From contig NC_012796.1 of NCBI RefSeq assembly GCF_000010665.1, positions 2,881,501 to 2,945,500 of the forward strand: 64,000 nt of DNA, given 5' to 3'. Positions 53,125-62,519 of the stretch are shown here, piece by piece. The notes beneath the pieces were generated by a model. That model saw only the letters and a program-made list of their open reading frames with translations, was not told the DNA's origin and did no database searches. The number at the start of each line of letters is the position of its first letter. Position 1 is the stretch's first letter. The position numbers were made by a program, and so were the translations under genes. Source of the stretch: Solidesulfovibrio magneticus RS-1 (lineage in GTDB: Bacteria > Desulfobacterota > Desulfovibrionia > Desulfovibrionales > Desulfovibrionaceae).

Positions 53125-54819
53125 ATGAGCAGAAAACGTATCGTCGTCATCGGCGGCACCGCCGCCGGCCCCAAGGCCGCCGCCCGGGCCAAACGCTTGG
53201 ACGAAAACGCCGATGTCACCCTGCTGCAAAAAGCCCCCAACCTCTCCATGGCCTCCTGCGGCTACCCCTACTACGTCGCCGGCAGCGTCAAGGAGCGCGA
53301 CAAACTCCTCGCCACCCCGGCCGGCGTGGTGCGCGATCCGGCCTTTTTCGCCGGGGCCAAGGGCGTGGCCGCCCTGACCGGCACAGAAGTCACGGCCATC
53401 GACCGCGCCGCCCATACCATCGCCTGGAAACGCGCCGCTTCCGGCGAGACCGGCCATCTCCCCTACGACAAGCTCATCATCGCCACCGGCTCCAGTCCCA
53501 AAATTCCGCCCATCCCGGGCCGCGAACTGGCCGGCGTCACGACGCTCGCCAGCCTGGAGGACGCCGACCTCCTGCGGGAAAAGGCCAAAGCCATGCCCGG
53601 CGGCCGGGCCGTCATCGTCGGCGGCGGGCTCATCGGCATGGAAACCTGCGAGGCCCTGACCGACGCCGGCCTGGCCGTCACCGTAGTCGAGGCCCTGCCC
53701 CAGATCCTCGGCTTCCTCGATCCCGAACTGGCGCTGCTTGTCGCCAACCACGCCAAGGCCAAGGGCGCGGCCGTGCTGACGGGCGTGGGCCTAAGCGAAA
53801 TCCTCGGCGCGAACGGCGCGGTTTCGGGCGTGCGGCTGGCCGACGGCCGCGAACTGCCCTGCTCGCTCGTGGTGCTGGCCATCGGCGTGGCCCCCAACGT
53901 CGCCCTGGCCAAGGCCGCCGGCCTGGAACTTGGAGCCACCGGCGGCATCAAGATCGACGCCCACATGCGTACCTCCGACCCGGATATCTACGCCGCCGGC
54001 GACTGCGTGGAAGTGACCAATCGCCTGACCGGCCAGCCCATGCTGGCGCCCTACGGCGATCTGGCCAACCTCGAAGGCCGGGTGGCCGGCGAAAACGCCG
54101 CCCTGGGCGATACGGCGACCTTCCCCGGAACCATCGGCAGCGGCATCTGCAAGGTGTTCGATTTCGCCGCCGGCTCCACGGGCCTGTCCGAACGCCGGGC
54201 CAGGGAAGCCGGCATCGATGTCGTTTCGGCCGTCAACGCCGGTTCCGACATCCCGGGCTTCATGGGTGCCAAACTCCTCGTCTCCAAGATCGTGGCCGAA
54301 GCAAAAACCGGTCGTATCCTGGGCTTTTCCTGCGTCGGGCCGGGCAACGTCAACCGGCAGGTGGCCGAAATGGCCATGGCCATCCTCGGAGGCCTCACCG
54401 TGGACGATCTGGCCATGGCCGACCTGCCCTACGCGCCGCCCTACTCCCTGGCCATCGACCACGCCATCGCCTCGGCCCACATCCTCCAAAACAAGATGCG
54501 CGGACTTATGCGCAGCGTCGGCAACGGCGAAATCAAGGCCCGCCTCGACGCCGGGGACCGCCCCTTGCTCCTCGACGTGCGCGGCCCCAAGGAATTCGAG
54601 CGCACCCGCCTGGGCCTCGGCGAGACGCTCATTCCCGTGGGCCAATTGCGCAAACGCCTGGCCGAACTGCCCCAGGACAAGACCACGCCCATCGTGGCCT
54701 ACTGCGGCGTGTCCATGCGGGCCTACGAGGCCCAGCGGATGCTCCTGGCCGCCGGCTACGACAACGTCACGGTCATGGAAGGCGGCCTGGCCGCCTGGCC
54801 GTTCGCGCGCGAGAAGTAG
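53125..54819 (+). CDS. CoA-disulfide reductase-like flavoprotein with C-terminal rhodanese domain
   Basis: This 564-residue fusion has an FAD/NAD(P)-linked disulfide reductase of the single-cysteine class (about 1-450), with VVIGGTAAGPKAAARA at the FAD site, active-site Cys in SMASCGYPYY (about residue 44), the NAD(P) site VIVGGGLIGMETCE, and AAGDCVE. A rhodanese domain (about 475-564) has its persulfide cysteine in VAYCGVSMRAYEA. Such CoADR-Rhd enzymes reduce polysulfide or CoA-persulfide with NAD(P)H and release sulfide. AGGAG lies about 8 nt before the ATG. It stands behind a promoter with a palindromic operator, so expression is probably controlled by sulfur or redox state. Confidence 0.9.
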   Translation: MSRKRIVVIGGTAAGPKAAARAKRLDENADVTLLQKAPNLSMASCGYPYYVAGSVKERDKLLATPAGVVRDPAFFAGAKGVAALTGTEVTAIDRAAHTIAWKRAASGETGHLPYDKLIIATGSSPKIPPIPGRELAGVTTLASLEDADLLREKAKAMPGGRAVIVGGGLIGMETCEALTDAGLAVTVVEALPQILGFLDPELALLVANHAKAKGAAVLTGVGLSEILGANGAVSGVRLADGRELPCSLVVLAIGVAPNVALAKAAGLELGATGGIKIDAHMRTSDPDIYAAGDCVEVTNRLTGQPMLAPYGDLANLEGRVAGENAALGDTATFPGTIGSGICKVFDFAAGSTGLSERRAREAGIDVVSAVNAGSDIPGFMGAKLLVSKIVAEAKTGRILGFSCVGPGNVNRQVAEMAMAILGGLTVDDLAMADLPYAPPYSLAIDHAIASAHILQNKMRGLMRSVGNGEIKARLDAGDRPLLLDVRGPKEFERTRLGLGETLIPVGQLRKRLAELPQDKTTPIVAYCGVSMRAYEAQRMLLAAGYDNVTVMEGGLAAWPFAREK

Positions 54820-54840
54820 GTAAAAGTAAAGAGAGACAAA

Positions 54841-54890
54841 GAGGAAGATGCCTCCGGCGGCCGGGGGCCTGAGGCCCCCGGACCCCCCAG
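54841..54890 (+). repeat. Dispersed GC palindromic repeat, copy 7
   Basis: GATGCCTCCGGCGGCC, GGGGGCCTGAGGCCCCC and GGACCCCCCA, 21 bp after the CoADR-rhodanese stop codon and in the same orientation. It is nearly identical to copy 6. Confidence 0.8.
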
Positions 54891-54970
54891 TTGGAGAAAA
54901 GTGTTAGGGGGTTTTCGACGCTGATTGGTTGTCTGCCCGGTCGGCAAGTCAAAGAGCATGAGGTACAATG

Positions 54971-55027
54971 CTGTTGCTTCGGCGGCCGGGAAAGGGGTTT
55001 CCCCTCTCCCGGCCCCTCTTTGTGGGG
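54971..55027 (+). repeat. Diverged repeat, copy 8
   Basis: GCTTCGGCGGCCGGGAAAGG followed by a GGGG...CCCC palindrome and CTCTTTGTGGGGG. It shares the CGGCGGCCGGG core with the other copies but has a different tail. It lies 80 bp after copy 7, before yjbQ. Confidence 0.45.
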
Positions 55028-55097
55028 GCGAGGGTTACGAGCGCGACAAGCGCGGCTGTTTCGGCTACACCGGGCAAAACGTTTCGGAGCCGCGCCC

Positions 55098-55514
55098 ATG
55101 AAAAGCTTTCGCAAGGAACTGTGGTTCAACGTCCCAGCCCGCCGTGGATTCGTCAACATCACCCGCGACGTCGAGGCCTGCCTCAAGGAATCCTGCGTCA
55201 CCGAAGGCCTGTGCCTGGTCAACGCCATGCACATCACGGCCTCGGTATTTATCAACGACGATGAATCCGGGCTGCACCATGACTACGAAGTCTGGTTGGA
55301 AAAGCTCGCCCCCCATGAACCCGTGTCTGGCTACCGCCACAACGTCGGCGAGGACAATGCCGACGCCCACATGAAACGCCAGATCATGGGCCGCGAGGTC
55401 GTGGTGGCCATAACCCAGGGCCGCCTGGATTTCGGCACCTGGGAACGCATCTTCTACGGCGAGTTCGACGGCCGGCGCAAAAAACGCGTGCTGGTCAAGA
55501 TCATCGGGGAATAG
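55098..55514 (+). CDS. yjbQ: YjbQ (UPF0047) family protein
   Basis: This 138-residue compact protein contains the family-defining segments [20 protein letters not shown] at about 37-56 and [18 protein letters not shown] near 80-97, with several conserved histidines and acidic residues that form a likely metal site. E. coli YjbQ has weak thiamine-phosphate synthase activity, but the physiological role is uncertain. GGAG lies about 9 nt before the ATG at 55098. It stands between a dispersed repeat and an acyltransferase gene 58 bp downstream. Confidence 0.9.
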   Translation: MKSFRKELWFNVPARRGFVNITRDVEACLKESCVTEGLCLVNAMHITASVFINDDESGLHHDYEVWLEKLAPHEPVSGYRHNVGEDNADAHMKRQIMGREVVVAITQGRLDFGTWERIFYGEFDGRRKKRVLVKIIGE

Positions 55515-55572
55515 TCCCGCCCACCTGCAGCGACATTGCCCCTATGATCCTTCGCCCGCTTCCGTTTGCCCT

Positions 55573-56643
55573 ATGAATGCCCATCATGCCTCTTCAGTAC
55601 ACGGCCCTCGGCCCAACCCCGGCCGCAAGCACTGGATCGACTGGCTGCGGGCTATCGCCGCCTTTGCCGTGGTGGTCATCCATGTCACCGCGCCGCTCTA
55701 CGCCCAAATCGCCGTCCTGCATCGCACCGACTGGTGGATCGCCAACGTCGTCAACTGCGCCGTGCGCTTTGCCGTGCCGCTTTTCGTCATGCTGGCCGGC
55801 GCGCTGCTGCTCGGCCGTAACGAGAACGCCGCCGCCTTCTACGGCAAACGCGCCGCCCGCCTGTTGCCCGCCTTTGCCTTCTGGAGCGTGTTTTATCTGC
55901 TCTTTGCCTGGGCCACGGGCGGCGACGGCCTGGATATGCGGGAGCGCTTCGTCAATGCCGTGCTGGTCACCGGCGCGACCTATTACCACCTCTGGTATCT
56001 GCCCATGTTTTTCGGGCTCATGCTCGTCCATCCCTTCTTAAACGCCTGGCTCATCGGCCGGCGGCCCGAACGGGCCGATCTGGTCGCCTTTTTCGCGGTG
56101 GTCGCTTTTTTCGCGGCCCTGCACCAGGCGGCGGAACTCATCGAAGCCATCAAGGGCCTGCGCCTGGAATGGGCCGGGGCCTTTGCCTGGTTCGTAGGCT
56201 GCTACGCGGCCGGCTACGTGCTCGAAACGCGCCTGAACCGGCGGTTGCCCAATGTGCTGCTGGTCAGCGTTTTTGTGGCCGTCGTGGCCGTCGGGGCGCT
56301 GGGCAATTTCGCCCTGGTCATGGCCACGGGACTAGTCCAGCGGCAGTATCTGCTGCCGGATGCCGGCGTCGCCGTCCTGGCCCTGACAGCGGCCTTGTTC
56401 TGTCTTTTCCGGCAAAACGCCGCATCGTTGCCCCAAAGCCGGTTCATTGCCGCGGCGGCCGAAGCGAGCTTTGGCGTCTACCTCATCCATCCGGTCTTTT
56501 TGTACGTCCTCGACCACGCCCTGCCCCTGCCTCAGCGAGGGGCGGCCTGGTACATTCCGTTGGCAGCGATGGGCGTCTTCCTCGCCTCCTTCGGGACCAT
56601 CGCGGCCTTGCGCCGCATCCCGCTTTTTCGCTCCGTCTGCTGA
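55573..56643 (+). CDS. Acyltransferase family 3 membrane protein
   Basis: This 356-residue protein has about ten membrane helices. The N-terminal motif WIDWLRAIAAFAVVVIHVTA contains the catalytic-type Arg and His of acyltransferase-3 proteins (R-x10-H), followed by FAVPLFVMLAGALLL and a WYLPMFFGLMLVHPF segment. The family adds acetyl or other acyl groups to cell-surface sugars (OafA, WecH). It may modify the polysaccharide made by the locus 3 kb upstream; this is inference from proximity. No clear ribosome binding site is visible. It converges with the decarboxylase gene. Confidence 0.85.
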   Translation: MNAHHASSVHGPRPNPGRKHWIDWLRAIAAFAVVVIHVTAPLYAQIAVLHRTDWWIANVVNCAVRFAVPLFVMLAGALLLGRNENAAAFYGKRAARLLPAFAFWSVFYLLFAWATGGDGLDMRERFVNAVLVTGATYYHLWYLPMFFGLMLVHPFLNAWLIGRRPERADLVAFFAVVAFFAALHQAAELIEAIKGLRLEWAGAFAWFVGCYAAGYVLETRLNRRLPNVLLVSVFVAVVAVGALGNFALVMATGLVQRQYLLPDAGVAVLALTAALFCLFRQNAASLPQSRFIAAAAEASFGVYLIHPVFLYVLDHALPLPQRGAAWYIPLAAMGVFLASFGTIAALRRIPLFRSVC

Positions 56644-56688
56644 GGCGCGGCCGCGCCGCCGCCTTACCGCCTCGCCCTCGACGACAAA

Positions 56689-56724
56689 GCCCGGACAACG
56701 GCGCGCCAACGTCGTTGCCCGGGC
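56689..56724 (-). terminator. Hairpin between convergent acyltransferase and decarboxylase genes
   Basis: A 12-bp stem with one mismatch (56689-56700 with 56713-56724) is followed on the minus strand by TTTGT and flanked on the plus strand by A7. It is a moderate terminator for the decarboxylase transcript. Confidence 0.5.
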
Positions 56725-56752
56725 CTGTAAAAAAACGAAAAGTCATACCCCG

Positions 56753-58405
56753 TTATTTGGCGCTGGCGTAGAGCGTCTTGATGGACTCCCCGAGTTTCTG
56801 GGCCAGAGGCGAGGCGGCCATGCGGTCCATGACCACTTCAATGTAGGCTCCCGTGCCGCAGCTCTCGGCCTTGGCCATGGCCGCTTCCAGCTCGGCGTTG
56901 GTCGTGACCTTGGCGCAGTACCAGTCCGATAGCCCAAACGCGGCCGGCAGCTCGGCATACTTCCAGGGAGCCAAGTCGTTGTAGGAACTCATGGGGTTCT
57001 TGCACAGCAGGCGCTCGATCAGATAGCCGTCGTTGTTGAGGCAAAAGACGATGGGCTTGAGCCCATGCAGGCCGAACTGCCCGAGTTCCTGCACGGTCAT
57101 CTGGTGCGCGCCCTCGCCGGTGAAAAGCAGCGTGCGGCGATCCGGCGCGCCAAGGGCCGCGCCAAAGGCGGCCGGCGTGGCCCAGCCGATGGCTCCCCAC
57201 AAGGTCTGGTTGAAAAATTCCGCCCCCTCGGGCATCAGCGCAAACCCCAGGCCCATGGACACCGTGCCGGTCTCGGCCATGACGATGTCGCCGGGACGCA
57301 GGAATTTCTCCCAACGCGGATAGAGGTAGTCCGGGGTGATGGGATCACCCGGCGCGCCCTTGGGCTCGCCCAGGCCCTTGGCCCGGGGGTGGCTGATGGT
57401 CTTGGCCGGCAAAAGGCGGTCCAGCCCGGCCAGGACGTCACGCATTTCGACGTTGGGGAAGGTGGCGTAACCCACCCGCACCTCGTGCTGCATGACAGCG
57501 ATCATGCGGCTTTGGTCGATGTGGGCGGTAAAAGCGCCAGTGTTGAAATCACTCCAGTGCGCCCCGAGGTTGAGCACCAGATCGCAGCCTTCGACGAAAT
57601 CGCGCACTTCCGGGTTCATGATGCGCCCGTCGTAGAGTCCGACATAGCCGGGCAGCGTCTCGTCCAGGGCCGTTTTGTCCATGAACATGGTGGCAAAGGG
57701 CAACCCGGTCCGCTCCAGCAACTCCCGGGCGGTCTGGCGCAGCCCGAGCCGGGCGATGAGGTAGCCGGCCAGGACCACGGCCGTGCCGGCCCCGGCGAAT
57801 TTCTCGGCCATGGCCTCCAGGCAGGCGGCCAGGACGGCCGGGTCGCTTACCGGCGCTTCCGGGGCGCAGACGTACTCCCCGGGCAGGGCCTTGTTGGCCT
57901 GGTCCTGGGGCAGGGCCATGTAGACCGGCCGATTGCGGGTCAGCCCCGCCTCGATGCAGCGTTCGATCTGGCAGGCGGCGTTTTCAGCCGTCAAAATGGC
58001 GCTGGCGCAGGCCACGGGCTTGGCCATGGCGGCAAAGGCGTCGAACTGGCCGTCGCCCAGGGTGTGGTGGACCACCCGGCCCAGGCGCTGGGTGGAGATG
58101 CTGGGCATCCCGACCAGATGGAACACGGGCAGATGTTCGGTGTAGGAGCCGGCCACGCCGCAGATGGCCGACAGCTCGCCCACGCCGTAGGTGGTGCACA
58201 GCGCGGCCTTGCCGCGCACCCGGGCATAGCCGTCGGCGGCGTAGGCGGCGTTGAGTTCGTTGGTGCAGCCGATCCAGCGCATGTCCGGATCGTCGTCAAT
58301 GGCGTCGTTTAAGGCAAAGGAGAAATCGCCGGGTACGCCAAAGACGTCGGTGACGCCGATGGCCTTGAGGCGCGACATGAGCAGTTCGATGACGGTCTGG
58401 GGCAT
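56753..58405 (-). CDS. Thiamine-diphosphate 2-keto acid decarboxylase (pyruvate/indolepyruvate decarboxylase type)
   Basis: This 550-residue enzyme has the TPP-dependent Pyr domain (FGVPGDFSFALNDAI, with catalytic Glu in CTNELNAAYAADGYAR), a middle domain, and the PP domain with the cofactor motif GEGAHQMTVQELGQFGLHG...LNNDGY. It follows the yeast/Zymomonas PDC and IpdC architecture. It would decarboxylate pyruvate or an aromatic 2-keto acid to the aldehyde. GGAGG precedes the ATG at 58405. This enzyme is unusual in a sulfate reducer, which normally uses pyruvate:ferredoxin oxidoreductase. Substrate choice cannot be settled from sequence. Confidence 0.87.
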   Translation of the reverse strand: MPQTVIELLMSRLKAIGVTDVFGVPGDFSFALNDAIDDDPDMRWIGCTNELNAAYAADGYARVRGKAALCTTYGVGELSAICGVAGSYTEHLPVFHLVGMPSISTQRLGRVVHHTLGDGQFDAFAAMAKPVACASAILTAENAACQIERCIEAGLTRNRPVYMALPQDQANKALPGEYVCAPEAPVSDPAVLAACLEAMAEKFAGAGTAVVLAGYLIARLGLRQTARELLERTGLPFATMFMDKTALDETLPGYVGLYDGRIMNPEVRDFVEGCDLVLNLGAHWSDFNTGAFTAHIDQSRMIAVMQHEVRVGYATFPNVEMRDVLAGLDRLLPAKTISHPRAKGLGEPKGAPGDPITPDYLYPRWEKFLRPGDIVMAETGTVSMGLGFALMPEGAEFFNQTLWGAIGWATPAAFGAALGAPDRRTLLFTGEGAHQMTVQELGQFGLHGLKPIVFCLNNDGYLIERLLCKNPMSSYNDLAPWKYAELPAAFGLSDWYCAKVTTNAELEAAMAKAESCGTGAYIEVVMDRMAASPLAQKLGESIKTLYASAK

Positions 58406-58450
58406 GGAAATCCTCCGCTGGATACGGCTTAAAGTGATCGGTGCCGGGCC

Positions 58451-61060
58451 TCAGGCTACACCAATTCCCGTGCGGCCGGCCAGGGCCCGGCCCACGGCCT
58501 CGCGCAACAGGCCCACGTCCACGGGCTTGGACAGGTAATCGTTCATGCCGCAGGCGAGATAGCGCTCCTTGTCGCCCTCCAGGGCGTGGGCGGTGACGGC
58601 GATGATGGGCACATGCCGGTCAACGCCCGGATGCGCGCCTTGCCGGATGCGCCGGGCCGCCTCGTCGCCGCTTAGGCGCGGCATCTGGATATCCATGAGC
58701 ACCACATCAAAGGAATGCGCGGCCAGGGCGTCCAGAGCCAGATCGCCGTCTTCCACGGCCTCGACCGTATAGCCCATTTTGCCGAGCATGACGACCGTGG
58801 CCAGACGGTTGACGGCGTCGTCCTCGACCACCAGCACCCGGGCCGGGCCTTCCGGCGTTTTCGCCTGCCGCGCCTTGACCACAGCGTCCTTTGGGGCTTG
58901 CTCCAGTTTGCATGGCAGGGAAAAATCGATGCGGGTGCCCACGCCCACCCGGCTTTCCACGGCGAGAAAACCACCAAGCAGGGTCAACAGGCGTTTGACG
59001 ATGCCAAGCCCCAGGCCCGTGCCGCCAAAGCGCCGGGTCAGGGAGCCGTCGGCCTGGGTGAAAGGCTCGAACACGTCGTCGAGCTTCTCCTCGGGCATCC
59101 CGATGCCGGTGTCGGCCACGGTGAAAAGGAGCACCGCCGCCTGGCCGCGCTGCGAAGCCAGGGCGATGTCCAGGCGCACCGAACCGGCCTGGGTGAATTT
59201 GATTGCGTTGCCGACCAGATTAAACAGTATCTGGCGCAGTCGCGCGCCGTCCGTCAGCACTCGGGCCGGCACATCCGGGGCCACGACCAGCCCGGCGTCA
59301 ATCCCCCTGGCCCGACATTCGATGGAAAGCGCCCCAAGCACATCGGCCGTCACGTCGCGTACGTCCACGGGCGTGGATTTGATGACCATGGCTCCGGCTT
59401 CCAGCAGGCTGAAATCGAGGATGTCGCCGAGCACCCTGGTCAGCCCCCGGCCGCATTTGAGGGCCGTGGTCACGTAGCCGGCCTCCTCGCGGCCGAGAGG
59501 CGCTGTTTCAAGAAGCTGGAGCATCCCGAGCACCCCATTGAGGGGGGTTCGGATCTCGTGGCTGATGTTGGCGAGAAACTCGCTTTTGGATTGGCTGGCC
59601 GTCTCGGCCACAACCATGGCCCGGCGCAGATCGCCCTCGATGCGCTTAAGGGCGCTGACATCGAAGTAAAAGCCGTCAAAGAGCACCACCCGCCCGCTTC
59701 CCGGGCGCGGCGCGGCCCGGAACTGGCCCCAAATCACGCCGCCGTCCGGAGCCAAGATACGGGCCTGAACATCGAACGGCTCGCCCGTGGCCATGCTCTG
59801 GATCTCGGCCTGGCGCAGGCGCTCGCGGTCGTCTTCAACAATGCTGGCAAAGACCAGCTCGGCGTCGGCCAGGGCCAGGGCCACGGGCAGCCCCAGGATG
59901 CGTTCCAGGCCCTGACTCACGTAGAGGAAGCGGTGGTTGCCGGCCGAGTCCACCTCCAGGGTGTAGATGACGCCATCGGGAAGGTTGTCGCCCAGGCTGC
60001 GCAGCATGGCCTCGCGGCCGCGAAGCGCCTCCTCTTCGCGGCGCAGCTCGGTGATGTCCCGGCAGATGTCCAGGCGCACCGTGGCCTCGCCCAGGCGAAA
60101 CCGCCCGGACTTGACGGAAACCAGGCGCTCGTCGCCGGCGGCCGTACGCATCCGGGTTTCCCGGATGGTGGTGAGGCTGCCGTTTTGACCAAGCACCGAG
60201 GCCGGGGCGTCGTCGTCGGCCGGGTCGGTGAGGCCCACGGCCTCGGTGGTGCGGCCGATGAGGGTTTCCGGCGGGTAGCCCCATTCGGCGGCCAAGGCCC
60301 GGTTGCAGTCGAGGATGCGTCCCGTGTCGTCGTCGACGACCAGGATGGCGTCGCGGGCCTGATCGAACAGGCTGCGGTATTTGTCTTCGCTGGCCAGCAT
60401 GGCCTGTTCGGCCTTGCGGCGGCGGGAGCCGGCGATGGCCAAGCTCGCGGCCAGAAAGGCCAGGAAGGATATCCAGGCGAAAAAGAGGATGTTGTTGAGG
60501 CGGGTTTGCCGGCTGGCGGCGGCGTCCATGCACCTGCGCACGGTTTCGCTCAGGGCGTCGGCCTGTTTTTCCAGGGCGGCGAAGGCGGCCTGACGCTCGA
60601 CGCCCAGCCACGCTCTGTTGTCAGACACGGCCGCCATGCCCTGCATGGCCAGCTCCCGAAACGCGGCAATGGAGGCGGCGTAACGATCCAGGTTTTGAAT
60701 AAACGGTTCACGCTCGGCCTGCCCCTCCCCCACAGCCTCGGCCTTGCCCATGGCCCGAGCAATATCGCGGCAGCTCTCCAGGGCCTGATCGAAGAACGCT
60801 TCCACGTCCGGAACGCGCACATGCCGCTCGCCGGCCATGTATCGCTCCACACCCAGGTAGGCTTTGACCGTATCGGCCCGCGCGTGCTGCAATTCTTCCA
60901 ATACCGGCGGATAGGCTTCGAAGTTCTCCCGCCAGGAAACATTGGTCCACCACAACAGCAGGCCGGTCAACAAGGCGGCCATGGCCATGGCGTAGAGGTG
61001 CAAGTCGATCCAGCCGTTCGCGCCGGCCCGACGGTCGAGGGGCATGACGGCAAGGCTCAT
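58451..61060 (-). CDS. Hybrid sensor histidine kinase with PAS domains and receiver
   Basis: This 869-residue inner-membrane protein has a first span at about 22-38, a helical periplasmic sensor region (about 40-190) and a second span near 192-210. Two PAS domains follow (about 220-340 and 345-475, with [14 protein letters not shown] between). Next come HisKA with the phospho-His in [18 protein letters not shown] (about 505), HATPase ([24 protein letters not shown]) and a C-terminal receiver with the phospho-acceptor in VVLMDIQMP. No Hpt or output regulator is in the window. Its start overlaps the stop of the upstream solute-binding-protein gene by 4 bp (ATGA), so the two are probably one sensory unit. 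Confidence 0.93.
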   Translation of the reverse strand: MSLAVMPLDRRAGANGWIDLHLYAMAMAALLTGLLLWWTNVSWRENFEAYPPVLEELQHARADTVKAYLGVERYMAGERHVRVPDVEAFFDQALESCRDIARAMGKAEAVGEGQAEREPFIQNLDRYAASIAAFRELAMQGMAAVSDNRAWLGVERQAAFAALEKQADALSETVRRCMDAAASRQTRLNNILFFAWISFLAFLAASLAIAGSRRRKAEQAMLASEDKYRSLFDQARDAILVVDDDTGRILDCNRALAAEWGYPPETLIGRTTEAVGLTDPADDDAPASVLGQNGSLTTIRETRMRTAAGDERLVSVKSGRFRLGEATVRLDICRDITELRREEEALRGREAMLRSLGDNLPDGVIYTLEVDSAGNHRFLYVSQGLERILGLPVALALADAELVFASIVEDDRERLRQAEIQSMATGEPFDVQARILAPDGGVIWGQFRAAPRPGSGRVVLFDGFYFDVSALKRIEGDLRRAMVVAETASQSKSEFLANISHEIRTPLNGVLGMLQLLETAPLGREEAGYVTTALKCGRGLTRVLGDILDFSLLEAGAMVIKSTPVDVRDVTADVLGALSIECRARGIDAGLVVAPDVPARVLTDGARLRQILFNLVGNAIKFTQAGSVRLDIALASQRGQAAVLLFTVADTGIGMPEEKLDDVFEPFTQADGSLTRRFGGTGLGLGIVKRLLTLLGGFLAVESRVGVGTRIDFSLPCKLEQAPKDAVVKARQAKTPEGPARVLVVEDDAVNRLATVVMLGKMGYTVEAVEDGDLALDALAAHSFDVVLMDIQMPRLSGDEAARRIRQGAHPGVDRHVPIIAVTAHALEGDKERYLACGMNDYLSKPVDVGLLREAVGRALAGRTGIGVA

Positions 61061-61899
61061 CGCGACAGGCTCCAGAGCGGCAGGTTTTGCCGCCCAAAGC
61101 CCAGGGGCTCGATGCGGGCAGCCAAGCCTTGAGAACCGACCACATCGCGCAGGGCATCGTTGACGGCCTCGGCCAGCCGGGCGTCGGCCTTGCGCAGGGC
61201 AAAGGCGCTCTCCCCGGCCGGCAGGGCCGCCGGCTGGACAAAGGGCTTGGCCTCTTCGGCCTCGCCCTGGCTCTCGCCGGCCAGCCAGCGCACGGTGGGG
61301 CCGGAGAGGGCCAGGCAGTCGGCCCGTCCCGAACGCACGGCGGCCAGTCCCGCGCCAGGGTCAGGAACGACGAACAGGCGTTGTCTGGGCAGGCCCATGG
61401 CGAGCAAGGCGGTTTCTTCAACGGAGCCGTCGAGAACGGCGGCGACGGCGTCCGGGGCCGCCGCGACGTCTTCGTAGGAGGCCAGTTTCCGGGGATTGCC
61501 CTGCCGCACCAAAAGGCTCTGGCCGACCCGGGCGTAAGGCAGGCTGAAAAGCACCCGCCCAGCCCGTTCGGAGGTGATGAAAAGGCCGTTGGCGAGCAGG
61601 TCGATTTGTCCGGCTTCCAGGGCGGCCAGGGCCTGGCCGAAATCCAGCAGCACCCAGCGGATGCGCGGGGCGCCAAGCCGGGCCAGCACGGCCTTGGCGG
61701 TCTCCGGCCCGACGCCCGTGACCTCGCCGGCCGGCGTACGGAAGGCGTAGGGCGGCTCGCTGGAATACCCCACCCGGATCTCCCCGCCGGCCCAGGGCGG
61801 CGACGGCTGGACGGAACCGGAACGGAGATAGACCAGGGCCAGGAGCGTGCCCGCGGCGAAAAACAGCGTTACGGCGATGTAGCCCCAGATTTTGTTCAT
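61057..61899 (-). CDS. Membrane-tethered solute-binding (SBP family 3) protein
   Basis: This 280-residue protein has an N-terminal hydrophobic anchor (about 6-25, GYIAVTLFFAAGTLLALVYL). A periplasmic binding fold of the amino-acid/polar-solute type follows (about 42-275, with GEIRVGYSSEPPYAF and GVGPETAKAVL at the start). It has no partner ABC permease genes. Because it is translationally coupled to the hybrid kinase, it probably senses a periplasmic solute and signals to the kinase rather than transporting. The ATG at 61899 was chosen; the upstream sequence to 61977 is open but shows no coding sense. Ligand unknown. Confidence 0.83.
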   Translation of the reverse strand: MNKIWGYIAVTLFFAAGTLLALVYLRSGSVQPSPPWAGGEIRVGYSSEPPYAFRTPAGEVTGVGPETAKAVLARLGAPRIRWVLLDFGQALAALEAGQIDLLANGLFITSERAGRVLFSLPYARVGQSLLVRQGNPRKLASYEDVAAAPDAVAAVLDGSVEETALLAMGLPRQRLFVVPDPGAGLAAVRSGRADCLALSGPTVRWLAGESQGEAEEAKPFVQPAALPAGESAFALRKADARLAEAVNDALRDVVGSQGLAARIEPLGFGRQNLPLWSLSR

Positions 61900-62111
61900 G
61901 CGCCCGCCAGGGTGACGGTTGGGACATGCCGACCCGCCAACGACAAGCGGGCCTTTGCTATCCTCCACCCTATACACGGCAGGCGTATCCTAGGCAACGC
62001 CTCCCTGGCCAACCAGCGGCAGTGGCCAACCAACAACGATGGACAACCGGACCTTGCAACGCTTAAAAGAACATAAAAAGGCCGCGCCATCGGCCCCACA
62101 AGGAGACGGCC

Positions 62112-62339
62112 ATGCCCATCGACCTGCGCTGTTTCGCCACCCTGGCCCCGCTCATGCCGGCCAATGCCGGCGCGTTTCCCATCGCCCCCGGGGAGACCGC
62201 CCTGGAACTGGTCCGACGTCTGGACATTCCCCTGGAAGAAATCAAGCTCGTGTTCGTCAACGGCGCGGCCGCGTCCCTGGACACCGTGCTGGCCGACGGC
62301 GACCGGGTCGGCATCTTTCCGCCCGTGGGCGGCGGCTGA
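62112..62339 (+). CDS. MoaD/ThiS family sulfur-carrier-like protein
   Basis: This 75-residue ubiquitin-fold protein has the C-terminal VGGG that, in MoaD and ThiS, is adenylated and thiocarboxylated to carry sulfur. The central LVFVNGAAASLDTVLADGDRV segment and final IFPPVGGG are typical. AAGGAG lies 6-7 nt before the ATG. It stands alone, so its route (molybdopterin, thiamine, tungsten cofactor or another sulfur transfer) cannot be assigned; it may be a tungsten-enzyme-associated MoaD paralogue. Confidence 0.85.
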   Translation: MPIDLRCFATLAPLMPANAGAFPIAPGETALELVRRLDIPLEEIKLVFVNGAAASLDTVLADGDRVGIFPPVGGG

Positions 62340-62519
62340 GCCGCGCCGCCCTTCCGGGCCTCGGCGCGCTCCTCTTTGACGCATTGCTCGGGCTCGACGG
62401 ACGCGCCGTCTGAAGCGCTCGCCCCGTCAGGCAAGCGGCCGCGCGTTTTGAAGCGGCTTTGCCGCAACGGCGCTGCGCCGCTGTGGCCGCCGGTCCTCGG
62501 GCCTTTTGGTCGTTCGGCC

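Noticed and set aside
16601-55027. CRISPR array made of the GC-rich repeats
   Set aside because: Copies are kilobases apart, vary in length and contain palindromes; there are no regular spacers and no cas genes.
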